From IMG/VR virus record IMGVR_UViG_3300030333_002628, positions 1 through 64,000 of that record: a stretch of 64,000 bases of DNA, one strand, 5' to 3'. Shown here piece by piece: positions 18,328 through 26,359 of this stretch. Position 1 is the first letter of the stretch; each line of letters starts with the position of its first letter. Below the pieces are notes generated by a model that did no database searches, was not told where the DNA came from, and was given only the letters and a program-made list of their open reading frames with translations. The position numbers and the translations under genes are program-made. The stretch is from a virus.

Positions 18328-19048
18328 ATGAGTCTCTTAGGGCTAATATTTTTTTGGCTTTGTCCCTACCAATGCCCTTTATTTCCATCAAATCTTTTTG
18401 AGTTCTTCTGCTGTGTAGAATTTTGGGGACGCTACCAAATTTTTGTAATAAATCTATGGCTATTTGCGGCGTAATACCCGGTATTGCGACTAACATAGAA
18501 ACCCGATTATCGTAGGTAGGGGCCGTTGCTGCCTTCTTTACGAAATCAGGCAGTCTATTTATCCCACCCTCTCCATCTAACATCATCTGCGTGTGATTTA
18601 TGATTAACCAATTAATAAATTCCTCCATACTTGCAAGTTCCATGTATCGTATCTTAGGAAATCTTTGGTAGAAGGTTTGCTTGAATCTCTCTATCGCCTT
18701 TTGCATACGACTTATTTCAATTGCTGTTTTTTGTCTGCTACTATAACCTTTAACGTATGGTTTTAGTTTAGTTCCATAGACCACTAGGAAAGGATGCTCA
18801 AAGTTATTTTGCAAGTCTATTAACTGGTCTACTATAGTTCTTGTTCTACCTATACCTAGAATACTTCTGTAAAGGTCATTTATTTCCTTTGCCTCTACTC
18901 CCCATTGGCCTATAGCATAGTCAGCAGTCATTAATCTCTTTACCCTTGCTTGTCCGCTTGCGTTATCGAGAGAAGAGTCACCCATCCTCATTAGTAAGGA
19001 ATTGATAATCTTCTGGTTTTCCCTGTCATCTATTAGAAGCATAACCAT
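18311..19048 (-). CDS. ERCC4/XPF-type nuclease with helix-hairpin-helix domain
   Basis: Near the start is LLIDDREN, and about 35 residues later GVEAKEINDLYRS; these correspond to the DxRE and ERKxxxD motifs of the XPF/Mus81/Hef nuclease fold, slightly degenerate. The last 60 residues form a tandem helix-hairpin-helix (VAIPGITPQIAIDLLQKFGS, IKGIGRDKAKKI). Such enzymes cut branched or flap DNA during repair and fork processing. I chose the ATG at 19048 because the longer frame overlaps the zinc-ribbon gene at 19078-19212 and adds residues unlike this family. The 3' end overlaps the converging tail gene by 17 bases. Confidence 0.75.
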   Translation of the reverse strand: MVMLLIDDRENQKIINSLLMRMGDSSLDNASGQARVKRLMTADYAIGQWGVEAKEINDLYRSILGIGRTRTIVDQLIDLQNNFEHPFLVVYGTKLKPYVKGYSSRQKTAIEISRMQKAIERFKQTFYQRFPKIRYMELASMEEFINWLIINHTQMMLDGEGGINRLPDFVKKAATAPTYDNRVSMLVAIPGITPQIAIDLLQKFGSVPKILHSRRTQKDLMEIKGIGRDKAKKILALRDSFTHKE

Positions 19049-19077
19049 ACCAAGAGTAAAAGGTATATGAAATGATT

Positions 19078-19212
19078 CTAAATGATGCAAGCGCCATCGC
19101 CGCAGCAAGATGCGATTTTATTCTTACAGTTAAGACAAACTGACGAGCCATGTAATTCCATGAATCCTCTATCGCTTCTACAAATAGGACATAATTGTTT
19201 AAGTTCAGCCAT
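19078..19212 (-). CDS. Zinc-ribbon microprotein, 44 aa
   Basis: Contains CPIC, CLNC and a C-terminal CC/C cluster, enough for one zinc ribbon. GGAGG lies a few bases before the ATG. It sits between primase and ERCC4 nuclease in the same direction, so it is likely co-transcribed with them. It may be a nucleic-acid-binding accessory factor. Confidence 0.6.
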   Translation of the reverse strand: MAELKQLCPICRSDRGFMELHGSSVCLNCKNKIASCCGDGACII

Positions 19213-19227
19213 TATTCTACCTCCTTT

Positions 19228-20229
19228 TTAATCGTGTAACCAGCATGGGCCAGAGCAAAGATTCCTTGTTCTGAACCAATCAGTCGAAGGAATGTGAGCG
19301 TATTTTAGAAGAGATAACACTTGACTTTTAGTTATTTGCCTATTGAAATCTCTCCAACCTAGAGTCTCTATGAAAGATGTTATTTCTTCTGCCATATCAT
19401 AAGTTTCTCTAGCATTAAAATTCTCTGGGGGCGCAAACCACCTGAGACTATCCGCTAGATACTGAACTAGTGCAACCCTTACTTCATGTCTTGGGTTCTC
19501 ATGTCTCATTAATTTATTGAGACATGGTGGGATAGGAACTTCCCCCATACACCCGATTTCACCTTCAAAATCTTCTAAAGAAACCACGTTTCTTTCGTGC
19601 TTAACTGGGTTCTCTGAAACCCATTTAACTATGTTAAAATTAGATGCCGTTTCCGCGCCTCTGAAGGGGTCAGAGTCCCTAAGTTTTTCGTCAGGGCGGG
19701 AGGGTATCACGTAGCCGAAAGGGTCGCCTTTAAACGCATCTAAATCTATGTTAACAGCCCATCTCTGGCGGGTCACGTTATACGTCCCCGGAACCCTTGT
19801 TAATTTCTGTGGATTTCCTACCCCATCTAGGGTCTTTAGACCAGATGCAATCTTGTTCTGATAGCGTATAATATGTGGTGCTATAGACTGACCTTTAACT
19901 GGTTTCTCAAACAATTGATGCACATGAAAACCACGCCCAGTAGCAACGACTCTTACATCACCACTTAGTCTACCAATTAAAGTATGCACATCTTTCTTGA
20001 CATCATCTATTGTAGTATCAGCCGTAGTATCAAAATCAAACCAAGCCCTATCCATCACTACTGAATCTGGGTCATACTTCCAAGGCTTGGTAGGGTGTGG
20101 TCTTTCAAAGTGGAATAAAGATGTGTAGATATTTGCTTTACCATTTAGATTATGCACATAAGTATTGAATTCCTTACGTGTATTACAGGGTCTACGCCTT
20201 AAGCCAATCTCTCTAGGGAAAGAAAACAT
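19228..20229 (-). CDS. Archaeo-eukaryotic primase, PriS-like catalytic domain fused to PriL-like C-terminus
   Basis: Residues about 60-70 (RAWFDFDTT) carry the DxD metal motif of AEP primases. ATGRGFHVHQLF (near 97) matches the SGxGxH motif, and KLTRVPGTYNVTRQRWAVNI the conserved strand region with the third acidic/basic positions. From about 225 on the sequence looks like the PriL Fe-S domain: IGCMGEVPIPPCLNKLM, then HEVRVALVQYL and NLCSGPC at the end, giving four Cys. Fused PriS-PriL enzymes are known from archaeal mobile elements. It makes primers for the PolB encoded nearby. Confidence 0.75.
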   Translation of the reverse strand: MFSFPREIGLRRRPCNTRKEFNTYVHNLNGKANIYTSLFHFERPHPTKPWKYDPDSVVMDRAWFDFDTTADTTIDDVKKDVHTLIGRLSGDVRVVATGRGFHVHQLFEKPVKGQSIAPHIIRYQNKIASGLKTLDGVGNPQKLTRVPGTYNVTRQRWAVNIDLDAFKGDPFGYVIPSRPDEKLRDSDPFRGAETASNFNIVKWVSENPVKHERNVVSLEDFEGEIGCMGEVPIPPCLNKLMRHENPRHEVRVALVQYLADSLRWFAPPENFNARETYDMAEEITSFIETLGWRDFNRQITKSQVLSLLKYAHIPSTDWFRTRNLCSGPCWLHD

Positions 20230-20237
20230 AATCCCAC

Positions 20238-20360
20238 CTAAGCCTTGTAAAGAATGAAAGCAGCGCCGAACAATACAAGCCCTTGAAATATAATTAGTGG
20301 TGCTGCGTCAGACCAAGACACAGTAATGTCATCAATCCAATCTAGTCTAATCTCTATCAT
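20238..20360 (-). CDS. Single-span membrane microprotein, 40 aa
   Basis: An amphipathic start (MIEIRLDWIDDITVSWSD) is followed by one hydrophobic helix (LIIFQGLVLFGAAFILY). AGGTGA lies just before the ATG, and the start codon overlaps the stop of the upstream gene (ATGA). The last base is 8 bases before the primase start. Function unknown. Confidence 0.5.
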   Translation of the reverse strand: MIEIRLDWIDDITVSWSDAAPLIIFQGLVLFGAAFILYKA

Positions 20361-20494
20361 AGCATCACCTTTTGCTCATGGCTACAAGAACATCTTCCAA
20401 TGGTTTGCATTTCGGATTCCCCCTCCGGTGTTAGTATTGACGCATCCTCAAACCCTTCCCAATCGTCATCCTTGTCACAAATGTCACACTTCAT
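20357..20494 (-). CDS. Zinc-binding microprotein, WEGFED family, 45 aa
   Basis: Cys pattern CDIC near the start and CSCSH near the end; WEGFEDAS in between. It is clearly related to the adjacent 53-residue protein, which has CAACG, WEGFEDMV and CDCG in the same order, so the two arose by tandem duplication. Start and stop overlap both neighbours by four bases (ATGA), giving a tightly coupled operon with the Cas4-like nuclease. Confidence 0.55.
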   Translation of the reverse strand: MKCDICDKDDDWEGFEDASILTPEGESEMQTIGRCSCSHEQKVML

Positions 20495-20652
20495 TCTAAA
20501 GCAACCTCCTGTTGGTTGCCACAATCGCAAGCAGCGATAGTAACCTTCTGGGGCTTGTCACCTTCGCGTCCGGTAACTCTAACCATGTCCTCAAATCCTT
20601 CCCACATATCATCTGCCCCGCACGCCGCGCATATTAAATCTTCTACGTCCAT
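20491..20652 (-). CDS. Zinc-binding microprotein, WEGFED family, 53 aa
   Basis: Contains CAACG (residue 8), WEGFEDMVRV (17) and CDCG (43), a four-Cys ribbon layout. Paralogue of the downstream 45-residue protein. It overlaps the end of the Cas4-like nuclease gene by 10 bases. It may be a cofactor of that nuclease or a general nucleic-acid-binding ribbon. Confidence 0.55.
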   Translation of the reverse strand: MDVEDLICAACGADDMWEGFEDMVRVTGREGDKPQKVTIAACDCGNQQEVALE

Positions 20653-21509
20653 TCTTCCATACTTCCCGTTAATTCCGTCTCGCAGTTTAGGTGAAAATCA
20701 CACCACAAAGGGCAGAAATATTCATTCCAATTCATTTCATACTGCTGGGAATTGAGTGAATCTATGGTGTGATATAAATTGTTCTCAAAGGCATTAATAG
20801 ACCTATTCATAACAGGCTCTAAAAGAGCGAAGCCGTTGTTTTCTCCCACCCACATAGTCTTACCGCGCTTTTTATATTCCTGTAATAGTTTATCGTTAGG
20901 GTCAACATTCTCATAGTCTGGGCTAAGATAAAGGAAATGTGAAACCTCATCATAGCCTAACTGTGAAAGCATCCTATTATAGAATACCAGTTCTTTTCGG
21001 GTGCGTCCGAGTTTACCCATATTCATTTTACCAGTCTTAAGTTCTACTAAAATTAATCCTCCCTGCGGATGCCTCAAGACTCCATCTATCATACCGACCC
21101 ACACTATAGGTAAAGTAGTATGAGGATGCAATTCTAATTCTTCGTATACTTCATGCTTGACTTCTGCTTCAACAACATCAAACATAGTAAGGTCGCTCGC
21201 TATCTGAAACAGTAGAGACTTGAGTGCTACTGCACCACTATCTTCCTCCATCCCCTCTGCGATAAGAAAACGTTCCATGTCTTCTGGTTCACCTAAGATG
21301 CCATGTTCCATAGCGGCGTGAATAATACTACCTCTAATCGCCTCTTCCGTAGGTGGCGCTTGGGGGACATCAGCCACATATCTCCAATAGAATTGTCTGG
21401 GACACATCTTGTAGGTCATATAGGATGATTTGCTACAGCGAAGAATCTCTCCGCCCGGTTTATAGGAGGATGCTTGGGACTGTTCTTGTGTAGCACGCAC
21501 AAGAATCAC
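20643..21509 (-). CDS. Cas4/RecB-type PD-(D/E)XK nuclease with Fe-S cysteines, 288 aa
   Basis: CSKSSYMTYKMCPRQFYWRY near residue 25 and CPLWCDFHLNC near 265 supply the Cys residues of the Cas4/AddB iron-sulphur cluster. The catalytic core is RGSIIHAAME (motif I His), VGMIDGVL (Asp) and LILVELKTGK (the ExK of motif III), followed by the QxxxY-like helix ELVFYNRML. Such enzymes resect DNA ends. Location in the replication block, not beside any CRISPR array, points to viral recombination or end processing. The four-base overlap with the upstream gene suggests coupling. Confidence 0.85.
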   Translation of the reverse strand: MILVRATQEQSQASSYKPGGEILRCSKSSYMTYKMCPRQFYWRYVADVPQAPPTEEAIRGSIIHAAMEHGILGEPEDMERFLIAEGMEEDSGAVALKSLLFQIASDLTMFDVVEAEVKHEVYEELELHPHTTLPIVWVGMIDGVLRHPQGGLILVELKTGKMNMGKLGRTRKELVFYNRMLSQLGYDEVSHFLYLSPDYENVDPNDKLLQEYKKRGKTMWVGENNGFALLEPVMNRSINAFENNLYHTIDSLNSQQYEMNWNEYFCPLWCDFHLNCETELTGSMEEWT

Positions 21510-21832
21510 TCCTCTTCTTTATTAGTTACTCCGTTGTCCCAATCTTCTATGCGACTTTGCATGGGGTCTAGTGGCTTATTACAAGCAGGGCAAGTATCTT
21601 GTGGTGGTAGAGCCTTTAGTAGAGGCTGAACAACCCTTTGGCCGCAATGCTCACACTCTATCTCTTTTATTAATTCAAAATGGTCTAGTATACCAAATAT
21701 GAGACCATTAACTCTGGCTAAATCTGCACCAACAGCCTCTATCAATTGCTTAACTGTAGCATCTATTTCAGATATAGCACGCTCATTCTGTTTAGCAGTA
21801 GGCTTACCTGTAAACTTCCTACTTCTACCCAT
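21506..21832 (-). CDS. Helical zinc-ribbon protein, 108 aa
   Basis: A basic start (MGRSRKFTGKPTAKQNERAI), a long helix (residues 15-60) and a ribbon with CEHCGQ and CPACNK. First gene of the operon that continues into the Cas4-like nuclease, with a TATA-like box exactly 29 nt upstream. It could be a DNA-binding partner of the nuclease; no family recognised. Confidence 0.6.
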   Translation of the reverse strand: MGRSRKFTGKPTAKQNERAISEIDATVKQLIEAVGADLARVNGLIFGILDHFELIKEIECEHCGQRVVQPLLKALPPQDTCPACNKPLDPMQSRIEDWDNGVTNKEEE

Positions 21833-21850
21833 AATATCTCCTCACCTTTT

Positions 21851-21861
21851 CCGCATATAAA
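21851..21861 (-). promoter_or_regulatory. TTTATATGCGG promoter box (operon at 21832)
   Basis: On the minus strand TTTATATGCGG begins 29 nt before the ATG at 21832 (18 nt between the box and the ATG). The same 11-mer recurs at 26347, 29351, 30773 and 37593, each time in front of a minus-strand gene. A TATA box at this distance implies a nearly leaderless mRNA. Confidence 0.75.
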
Positions 21862-24087
21862 CTATAGCCAAGTAACGTTGCCTAACCCCTGCATTGCATT
21901 CTCCAATGGTTGTGACGACCAACCTACTAGGCTGTAGTAGGGGGTTATCTTATCCAAAATAAAACGCTGACATATAATCTTGTAACCTACTTTAACAAAT
22001 GAAATATCTTCTTCATTATCAAACGCAATATACTTTCCTTTATCATTTAAAGTAACCTTGAAGAAAGAACCCTTACCGTAACCCTTACCTAGAAATTCGT
22101 TAGACCAAGAAGCAGCAGCAGCATTACCTGACAAGACTTTGTATTCACTTAGATTCTTCTCAAGTTTACCCTTCATACTAAGCCTATCAATATCCATAGT
22201 TCCATTTACTGTAGACTCTATGATTTGGTTTAACTGTTGTGTTACTTCTTCTTCCTCTTTATTGGCAAGTATTCCGCCGATAACTTCACCCATTGCTTCC
22301 TTCATCACCGGAGGCATTCGGGATTGCTTCATCTCTATCCCTTTGACATAGAGTTTAGGTTCGTGCCACTCTCCGTCAGTCCATACCACGTTCCCAGCAT
22401 ATCTATTCTTTGCCATGAGCAACATACGGTCACAATATCTTTCATACTCTACCTCAATGGGGTGCATATAGCCATTGATAATCCTAAGTTTCTCAAACCA
22501 TTCTCCTGTTAAACCTTTATCTTCATCCACCACGAAGATACTGTCCGTGTGCCCATAGATAGTTTCCCAACCTACTCTTTGCGCTGCGCTTCTTAGCCTC
22601 TTGAGCGTTTGTCTTGAAGTATATGTTATTGCGCCCGCCACTTCTGGGTGATACATACCAAACTTAGAATCACCAGCAACACCATACATAGAGGCTACAA
22701 GAGACTTACAAGCAAATTGCATAGCATCCCAAGTCTCTGCATTTACAGGGTCATCTTGCTTTAACTGTTTGTATTTGTTCCTCATCTTAGTCATCTTATC
22801 CATCTGAACTACAAGCATACCTTTGCCTTCTTTCAAAAATTTAGAGCCGTTGCCACAATCCTCTCCTTCTTCATCGTTTAGTTTCTCCCAAGAGATATTA
22901 TACATAGCAGCGTTGCTGTGATACATCGCTTTGATGTCTAAAATACCTACGTTGTCATACACGCTGGGGTCTACTTCCATGATGTCTGCGCCTTCGTATG
23001 GAACATACTCAAACTGTGGCTTGGTGGGAATTCTCTTAGCGAACCAATCCATATCTTGTAATACTAGACAAGTAAACATCTTGGTAATAAATGGCGTAGT
23101 CTTTAGGTCACATTGCACTAGATGTTGCAGAGAAATATAGTGGTTGATTGCATTTACTTTAGCGTCTAACTTAGGTAGCAGCCTTACGTCTTGTCGGCAG
23201 TAGTGAACGTAAAGTGGTAAGTTAGTATAATAGGTATCGTGTCCGTCAGGTAACTCTACTTTCTTTTCTCCTAGAACTAATTCAGCAACGTCATCTAGTT
23301 TATAGCCCGACAGTTTACCGTTCTTTAACTCCCATAACTTAGAGAAAGCAATCATCAAATCAATACAGTTCCTTCCTACAATTGGTTGTTCCCAATCCTT
23401 GTAACTGTAAACCAATCTATTATAGGGTGACATATATGACGCATGAAGACCTCTTGCCCTGCATCTTTCAATAATTGTTTTTATATCTGCGCCGACCACA
23501 TACCAACCAGTAATAATATCGGGGTCTTGTTTCCTCATGTGCTTTAGGAAATGAGTCAGCATTTCTTTCTCGCTAGGGAAGGCTTTGGCTGGAATATCAT
23601 AAGTGTAGTCACCAAATTTAGTTAGGTCTTTACTTTCCTTTAAGGACTTGTCTACAAACCACACGTATTCCTTCTCGGTGTAAGAATCATATACTACAAT
23701 AACAGTTAGATGATTGGTGGTAGGATTCCATTCACAATCCAGATACCAAACCCTGTGTTCGTAGTTAGGAATTGGCTCATGTCCCGCTAGTAGTCTTTCA
23801 GACAAGACTCTATTAGTAACTGGTATGTTAGCCTCCCATGTTGGTATATTTGGGTGTGCCTGCTTGAAGTCATAAATGTCGTTTGGGTGTGAGACTATTA
23901 TCTTAGTCAGTTCTTCCCCATACAACCCCACGTGACCTCTTTGTTTGTGGCGTGCATCAATGAGATAGGAGTCTTGGTTCTGAACAAAGAAGTAAGAGTC
24001 GTAGGTAGTAGCGCTAATGCTACATCTCTCACGGTTCTCATCACGATACCGTATGTCAATACCTTTCTTAGTCCTAGTTACTATCAC
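21862..24087 (-). CDS. polB: Family B DNA polymerase, 741 aa
   Basis: Exonuclease motifs: WYLDCEWNP (Exo I, about residue 115), GWYVVGADIKT (Exo II) and YCRQDVRLL (Exo III). Polymerase motif A is LDIKAMYHSN, motif B KSLVASMYGV and motif C YGHTDSIFV. The catalytic Asp of motif A and the second Asp of motif C are present, but the first Asp of the usual YGDTDS is His here. Proofreading residues appear intact. At 741 residues it is close to cellular archaeal PolB. Its neighbours are the clamp and recombinase genes, so it should be the viral replicative polymerase. It overlaps the upstream HTH gene by 14 bases. Confidence 0.95.
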   Translation of the reverse strand: MIVTRTKKGIDIRYRDENRERCSISATTYDSYFFVQNQDSYLIDARHKQRGHVGLYGEELTKIIVSHPNDIYDFKQAHPNIPTWEANIPVTNRVLSERLLAGHEPIPNYEHRVWYLDCEWNPTTNHLTVIVVYDSYTEKEYVWFVDKSLKESKDLTKFGDYTYDIPAKAFPSEKEMLTHFLKHMRKQDPDIITGWYVVGADIKTIIERCRARGLHASYMSPYNRLVYSYKDWEQPIVGRNCIDLMIAFSKLWELKNGKLSGYKLDDVAELVLGEKKVELPDGHDTYYTNLPLYVHYCRQDVRLLPKLDAKVNAINHYISLQHLVQCDLKTTPFITKMFTCLVLQDMDWFAKRIPTKPQFEYVPYEGADIMEVDPSVYDNVGILDIKAMYHSNAAMYNISWEKLNDEEGEDCGNGSKFLKEGKGMLVVQMDKMTKMRNKYKQLKQDDPVNAETWDAMQFACKSLVASMYGVAGDSKFGMYHPEVAGAITYTSRQTLKRLRSAAQRVGWETIYGHTDSIFVVDEDKGLTGEWFEKLRIINGYMHPIEVEYERYCDRMLLMAKNRYAGNVVWTDGEWHEPKLYVKGIEMKQSRMPPVMKEAMGEVIGGILANKEEEEVTQQLNQIIESTVNGTMDIDRLSMKGKLEKNLSEYKVLSGNAAAASWSNEFLGKGYGKGSFFKVTLNDKGKYIAFDNEEDISFVKVGYKIICQRFILDKITPYYSLVGWSSQPLENAMQGLGNVTWL

Positions 24088-24373
24088 CTAAATCACGTTC
24101 CTTGTGCCCACGTGACCTTGTAGGTATATTATGTTTGTTCAGCCATTGGTTTACTGCTGCTGGCGTGATTCCAAACTCCTGTGCAATATCAGCCATAGTC
24201 CTTCCACTAAGGTAGTTATCTCTCAACCATACAGGGTCTCTATAGTGCTTGGGTTTTGTTTTATCAATTAAAACAAACCTTACTTCATACTGGCTATCGC
24301 TGGCTATTCCCTCTCCTTCTACGCCATGCGTTATCATACCATTTATTGTATCTCTTACGTCTTCTGCTATCAT
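24074..24373 (-). CDS. Helix-turn-helix protein, 99 aa
   Basis: The C-terminal half holds a clear HTH: GRTMADIAQEFGITPAAVNQ, then WLNKHNIPTRSRGH, as in sigma-70 region 4-like or resolvase-type HTH domains. The ATG at 24373 is preferred over a GTG three codons earlier because AAGGAG lies eight bases before it. It lies between clamp and polymerase genes and could regulate this operon or load onto DNA with the replisome. Confidence 0.6.
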   Translation of the reverse strand: MIAEDVRDTINGMITHGVEGEGIASDSQYEVRFVLIDKTKPKHYRDPVWLRDNYLSGRTMADIAQEFGITPAAVNQWLNKHNIPTRSRGHKERDLGDSN

Positions 24374-24374
24374 A

Positions 24375-25352
24375 CTATTCACTCCTTATTGCTGTTTGTA
24401 GAACAAAACTATTGTTGTTAAATGTGAACATTATCTTGTAACCCTGATTAGCCCTAGTAAAATCAAAGAGATTGATTGATACATCTCCGTGTATCTTAGA
24501 AAAGAACTGCTCAAGTCCTCCCGCTAATGTCACTTCTTTATCCCATAGGTCTAAGTCTGGATGGAAATACATCTCCTCTATGGTAGCATTGCGGGCAAAC
24601 GCCTCTTGTGCCTCATTCACTTCGTTTTTAGTTAGAGGGAGAGTGCTTACAGTCTTCCCCTTGTTTGCCTTACCAGTAACTACTTCTAAATGGTATGAAC
24701 CATCGTGTCTCAAAAAGAAGCATAATGTGTATAGGTTCATCTTCTGTTGATTCATAGAATCACATCTAAGTGCCTCATACAAATCAGTAGCATCTACAGT
24801 CCCCAGTAGGTAGGAATGATACTCGTCTCCGGCTAAGGTTTCATAGATATAACGCCCGTCTCTCTTGACAGATATTCTTTTCATTACTGACTGCGCTTCC
24901 CTTTCCCATTCCCTTAACGACTTGGGATTATTGGGATAAGCAGTAGCATCTGGATTAGCCTCTAAAGTAGTTTGCTTGTTACTTGATTTAACTCTTAACT
25001 TATTACCGTCTTGAGTTAGATTAACTGTTGCACCATGATACTTCAAAGCACCTAAAAGTTTAGAAATATCAGTAATGTAAATGGGATTCTTAGAAAAGTA
25101 TGCTGCTGTCGAAGGACTCAAATGCTCTGGGTTAACTGTGCTTAGGTGAGTAAGAGAAGAAACACCATCCTTTGACAAGGCAGTAATGCTCATTACTGTG
25201 TCTATAGAACCTATCCCAGTAGAGTTTGTCTTAGTTCGCAAAACGCAAGAATGCACTTGGTCTTGTAGTTTACCGCTTATCATTTGCGGGCGCTGTATTT
25301 GCTTTAACAGCAGAGACAGAGTATCATTCTTGGTCTTTAGCGTCTCCGTCAT
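24375..25352 (-). CDS. Putative PCNA-like sliding clamp, 325 aa
   Basis: Lies between the RecA-like ATPase and PolB, where related viruses encode a clamp. The protein has repeated beta-alpha-beta stretches: KLLGALKYHGATVNLTQDGN in the middle, and an end with GGLEQFFSKIHGDVSINLFD then IMFTFNNNSFVLQTAI, typical of the last strands of a clamp subunit. It is longer than cellular PCNA (about 245 aa). Sequence similarity is weak, so the call rests on shape, place and the presence of a clamp loader gene. The start is uncertain (25352, 25361 or a GTG at 25370). Confidence 0.5.
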   Translation of the reverse strand: MTETLKTKNDTLSLLLKQIQRPQMISGKLQDQVHSCVLRTKTNSTGIGSIDTVMSITALSKDGVSSLTHLSTVNPEHLSPSTAAYFSKNPIYITDISKLLGALKYHGATVNLTQDGNKLRVKSSNKQTTLEANPDATAYPNNPKSLREWEREAQSVMKRISVKRDGRYIYETLAGDEYHSYLLGTVDATDLYEALRCDSMNQQKMNLYTLCFFLRHDGSYHLEVVTGKANKGKTVSTLPLTKNEVNEAQEAFARNATIEEMYFHPDLDLWDKEVTLAGGLEQFFSKIHGDVSINLFDFTRANQGYKIMFTFNNNSFVLQTAIRSE

Positions 25353-26328
25353 TTGACTCATCTTCCTCACTCTTTTCTTCTACTACTAAGAAAGGAAGAC
25401 CAGCCCATGAAACTTCTCCCCCCTTTACTCTGAGTATGTCGTGGGTAGTCCCAACAAACTCCATGTTCCTACCCTTCATCTCTTCGATAGTCGCTCTGAT
25501 AACCCACTCATCATCCGAAAGTGACTTATCGCCTTTGACCCCTGCTGCTGGGTCTGCCTTCTTCATGTAGCGCCCCAAGAATATCTGTTGAGAAAATCGG
25601 CGCATTGTCCCCTTCTCCCAGTCTGGCCTTTCGCCTACTGACATGAGAACCTTCTTACCGCTTCCGTCATCCATGTATTCTTGTATGGCCTTCAAATGGA
25701 AGGTGTTGAATATCATTGGAACGGGTAGGGCGTGTAGCCTATCAAGAACGTCACGGTTCATTCGGTTGCGCTCTCTCCATTCCTTCTGGTTGAAGGAGTC
25801 GTCTTCATTCTCTATGATTCCCTTGTCAAGAAGGGACTGCCTCATAGCAAACTCGCACCACTTTAGGAAAGTAGAGCCACCATCGAAAACAATACCAGCA
25901 ATAGAATTAGGATTCTCCTCCAAGTCCTCTGCTAGTAGGTTGATGAACCACTTAGTCTTGTTAATGAGAGCGTTGTGATTAACCGAGTTATCGTCATGGT
26001 AGATAGAGTCGTCAAACTCATCTAGTAGTGGGATAACTACTATGTTATCTCTGTCTGGGTAGATATGGTCTACTGTGGACTTAGCAGAGTTATCGACATC
26101 GAGAATTACCACCTTCTTACCAGCAAGTATAGCAGGTTCCATCAGAGATAGAGCCAAGCCAGTCTTAGCCGTATTCTCATGGCCCACAAGAGCGCCACGA
26201 TATGTTACCTTCTCTTGTCTGCGTGTATCAAGAAGATTCCTGTAGTATTCTCTATCGTAAAGAGTCTGTGGCGCTTTAGCCGCCTCCTTCTTCTTTACAT
26301 CGTTTCCTGTCGTTACCCAACTGCTCAT
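25324..26328 (-). CDS. RecA/RadA-like (Sak4-type) ATPase, 334 aa
   Basis: The Walker A region is ALVGHENTAKTGLALSLM near residue 50, a variant P-loop, and Walker B is AGIVFDGGS near 147, as in RecA-fold ATPases of the phage Sak4 / RadA-like group. NTFHLKAIQEYMDDGSGKK follows at the usual place of the sensor strand. These proteins promote single-strand annealing or strand exchange. A promoter box lies exactly 29 nt before the ATG. The acidic C-terminus (EEKSEEDESNDGDAKDQE) may bind partner proteins such as the SSB or clamp. Confidence 0.75.
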   Translation of the reverse strand: MSSWVTTGNDVKKKEAAKAPQTLYDREYYRNLLDTRRQEKVTYRGALVGHENTAKTGLALSLMEPAILAGKKVVILDVDNSAKSTVDHIYPDRDNIVVIPLLDEFDDSIYHDDNSVNHNALINKTKWFINLLAEDLEENPNSIAGIVFDGGSTFLKWCEFAMRQSLLDKGIIENEDDSFNQKEWRERNRMNRDVLDRLHALPVPMIFNTFHLKAIQEYMDDGSGKKVLMSVGERPDWEKGTMRRFSQQIFLGRYMKKADPAAGVKGDKSLSDDEWVIRATIEEMKGRNMEFVGTTHDILRVKGGEVSWAGLPFLVVEEKSEEDESNDGDAKDQE

Positions 26329-26346
26329 ATTTACTCCTCACACTCT

Positions 26347-26357
26347 CCGCATATAAA
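26347..26357 (-). promoter_or_regulatory. TTTATATGCGG promoter box (operon at 26328)
   Basis: Minus-strand TTTATATGCGG, 29 nt before the ATG of the RecA-like gene, with the same 18-nt gap as at 21851 and 37593. It probably drives recombinase, clamp, HTH and PolB as one transcript. Confidence 0.75.
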
Positions 26358-26359
26358 GG

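Noticed and set aside
20643-21509. CRISPR adaptation system suggested by a Cas4-like gene
   Set aside because: No Cas1, Cas2 or array in the window; stand-alone Cas4/RecB nucleases are common in viruses for end processing.
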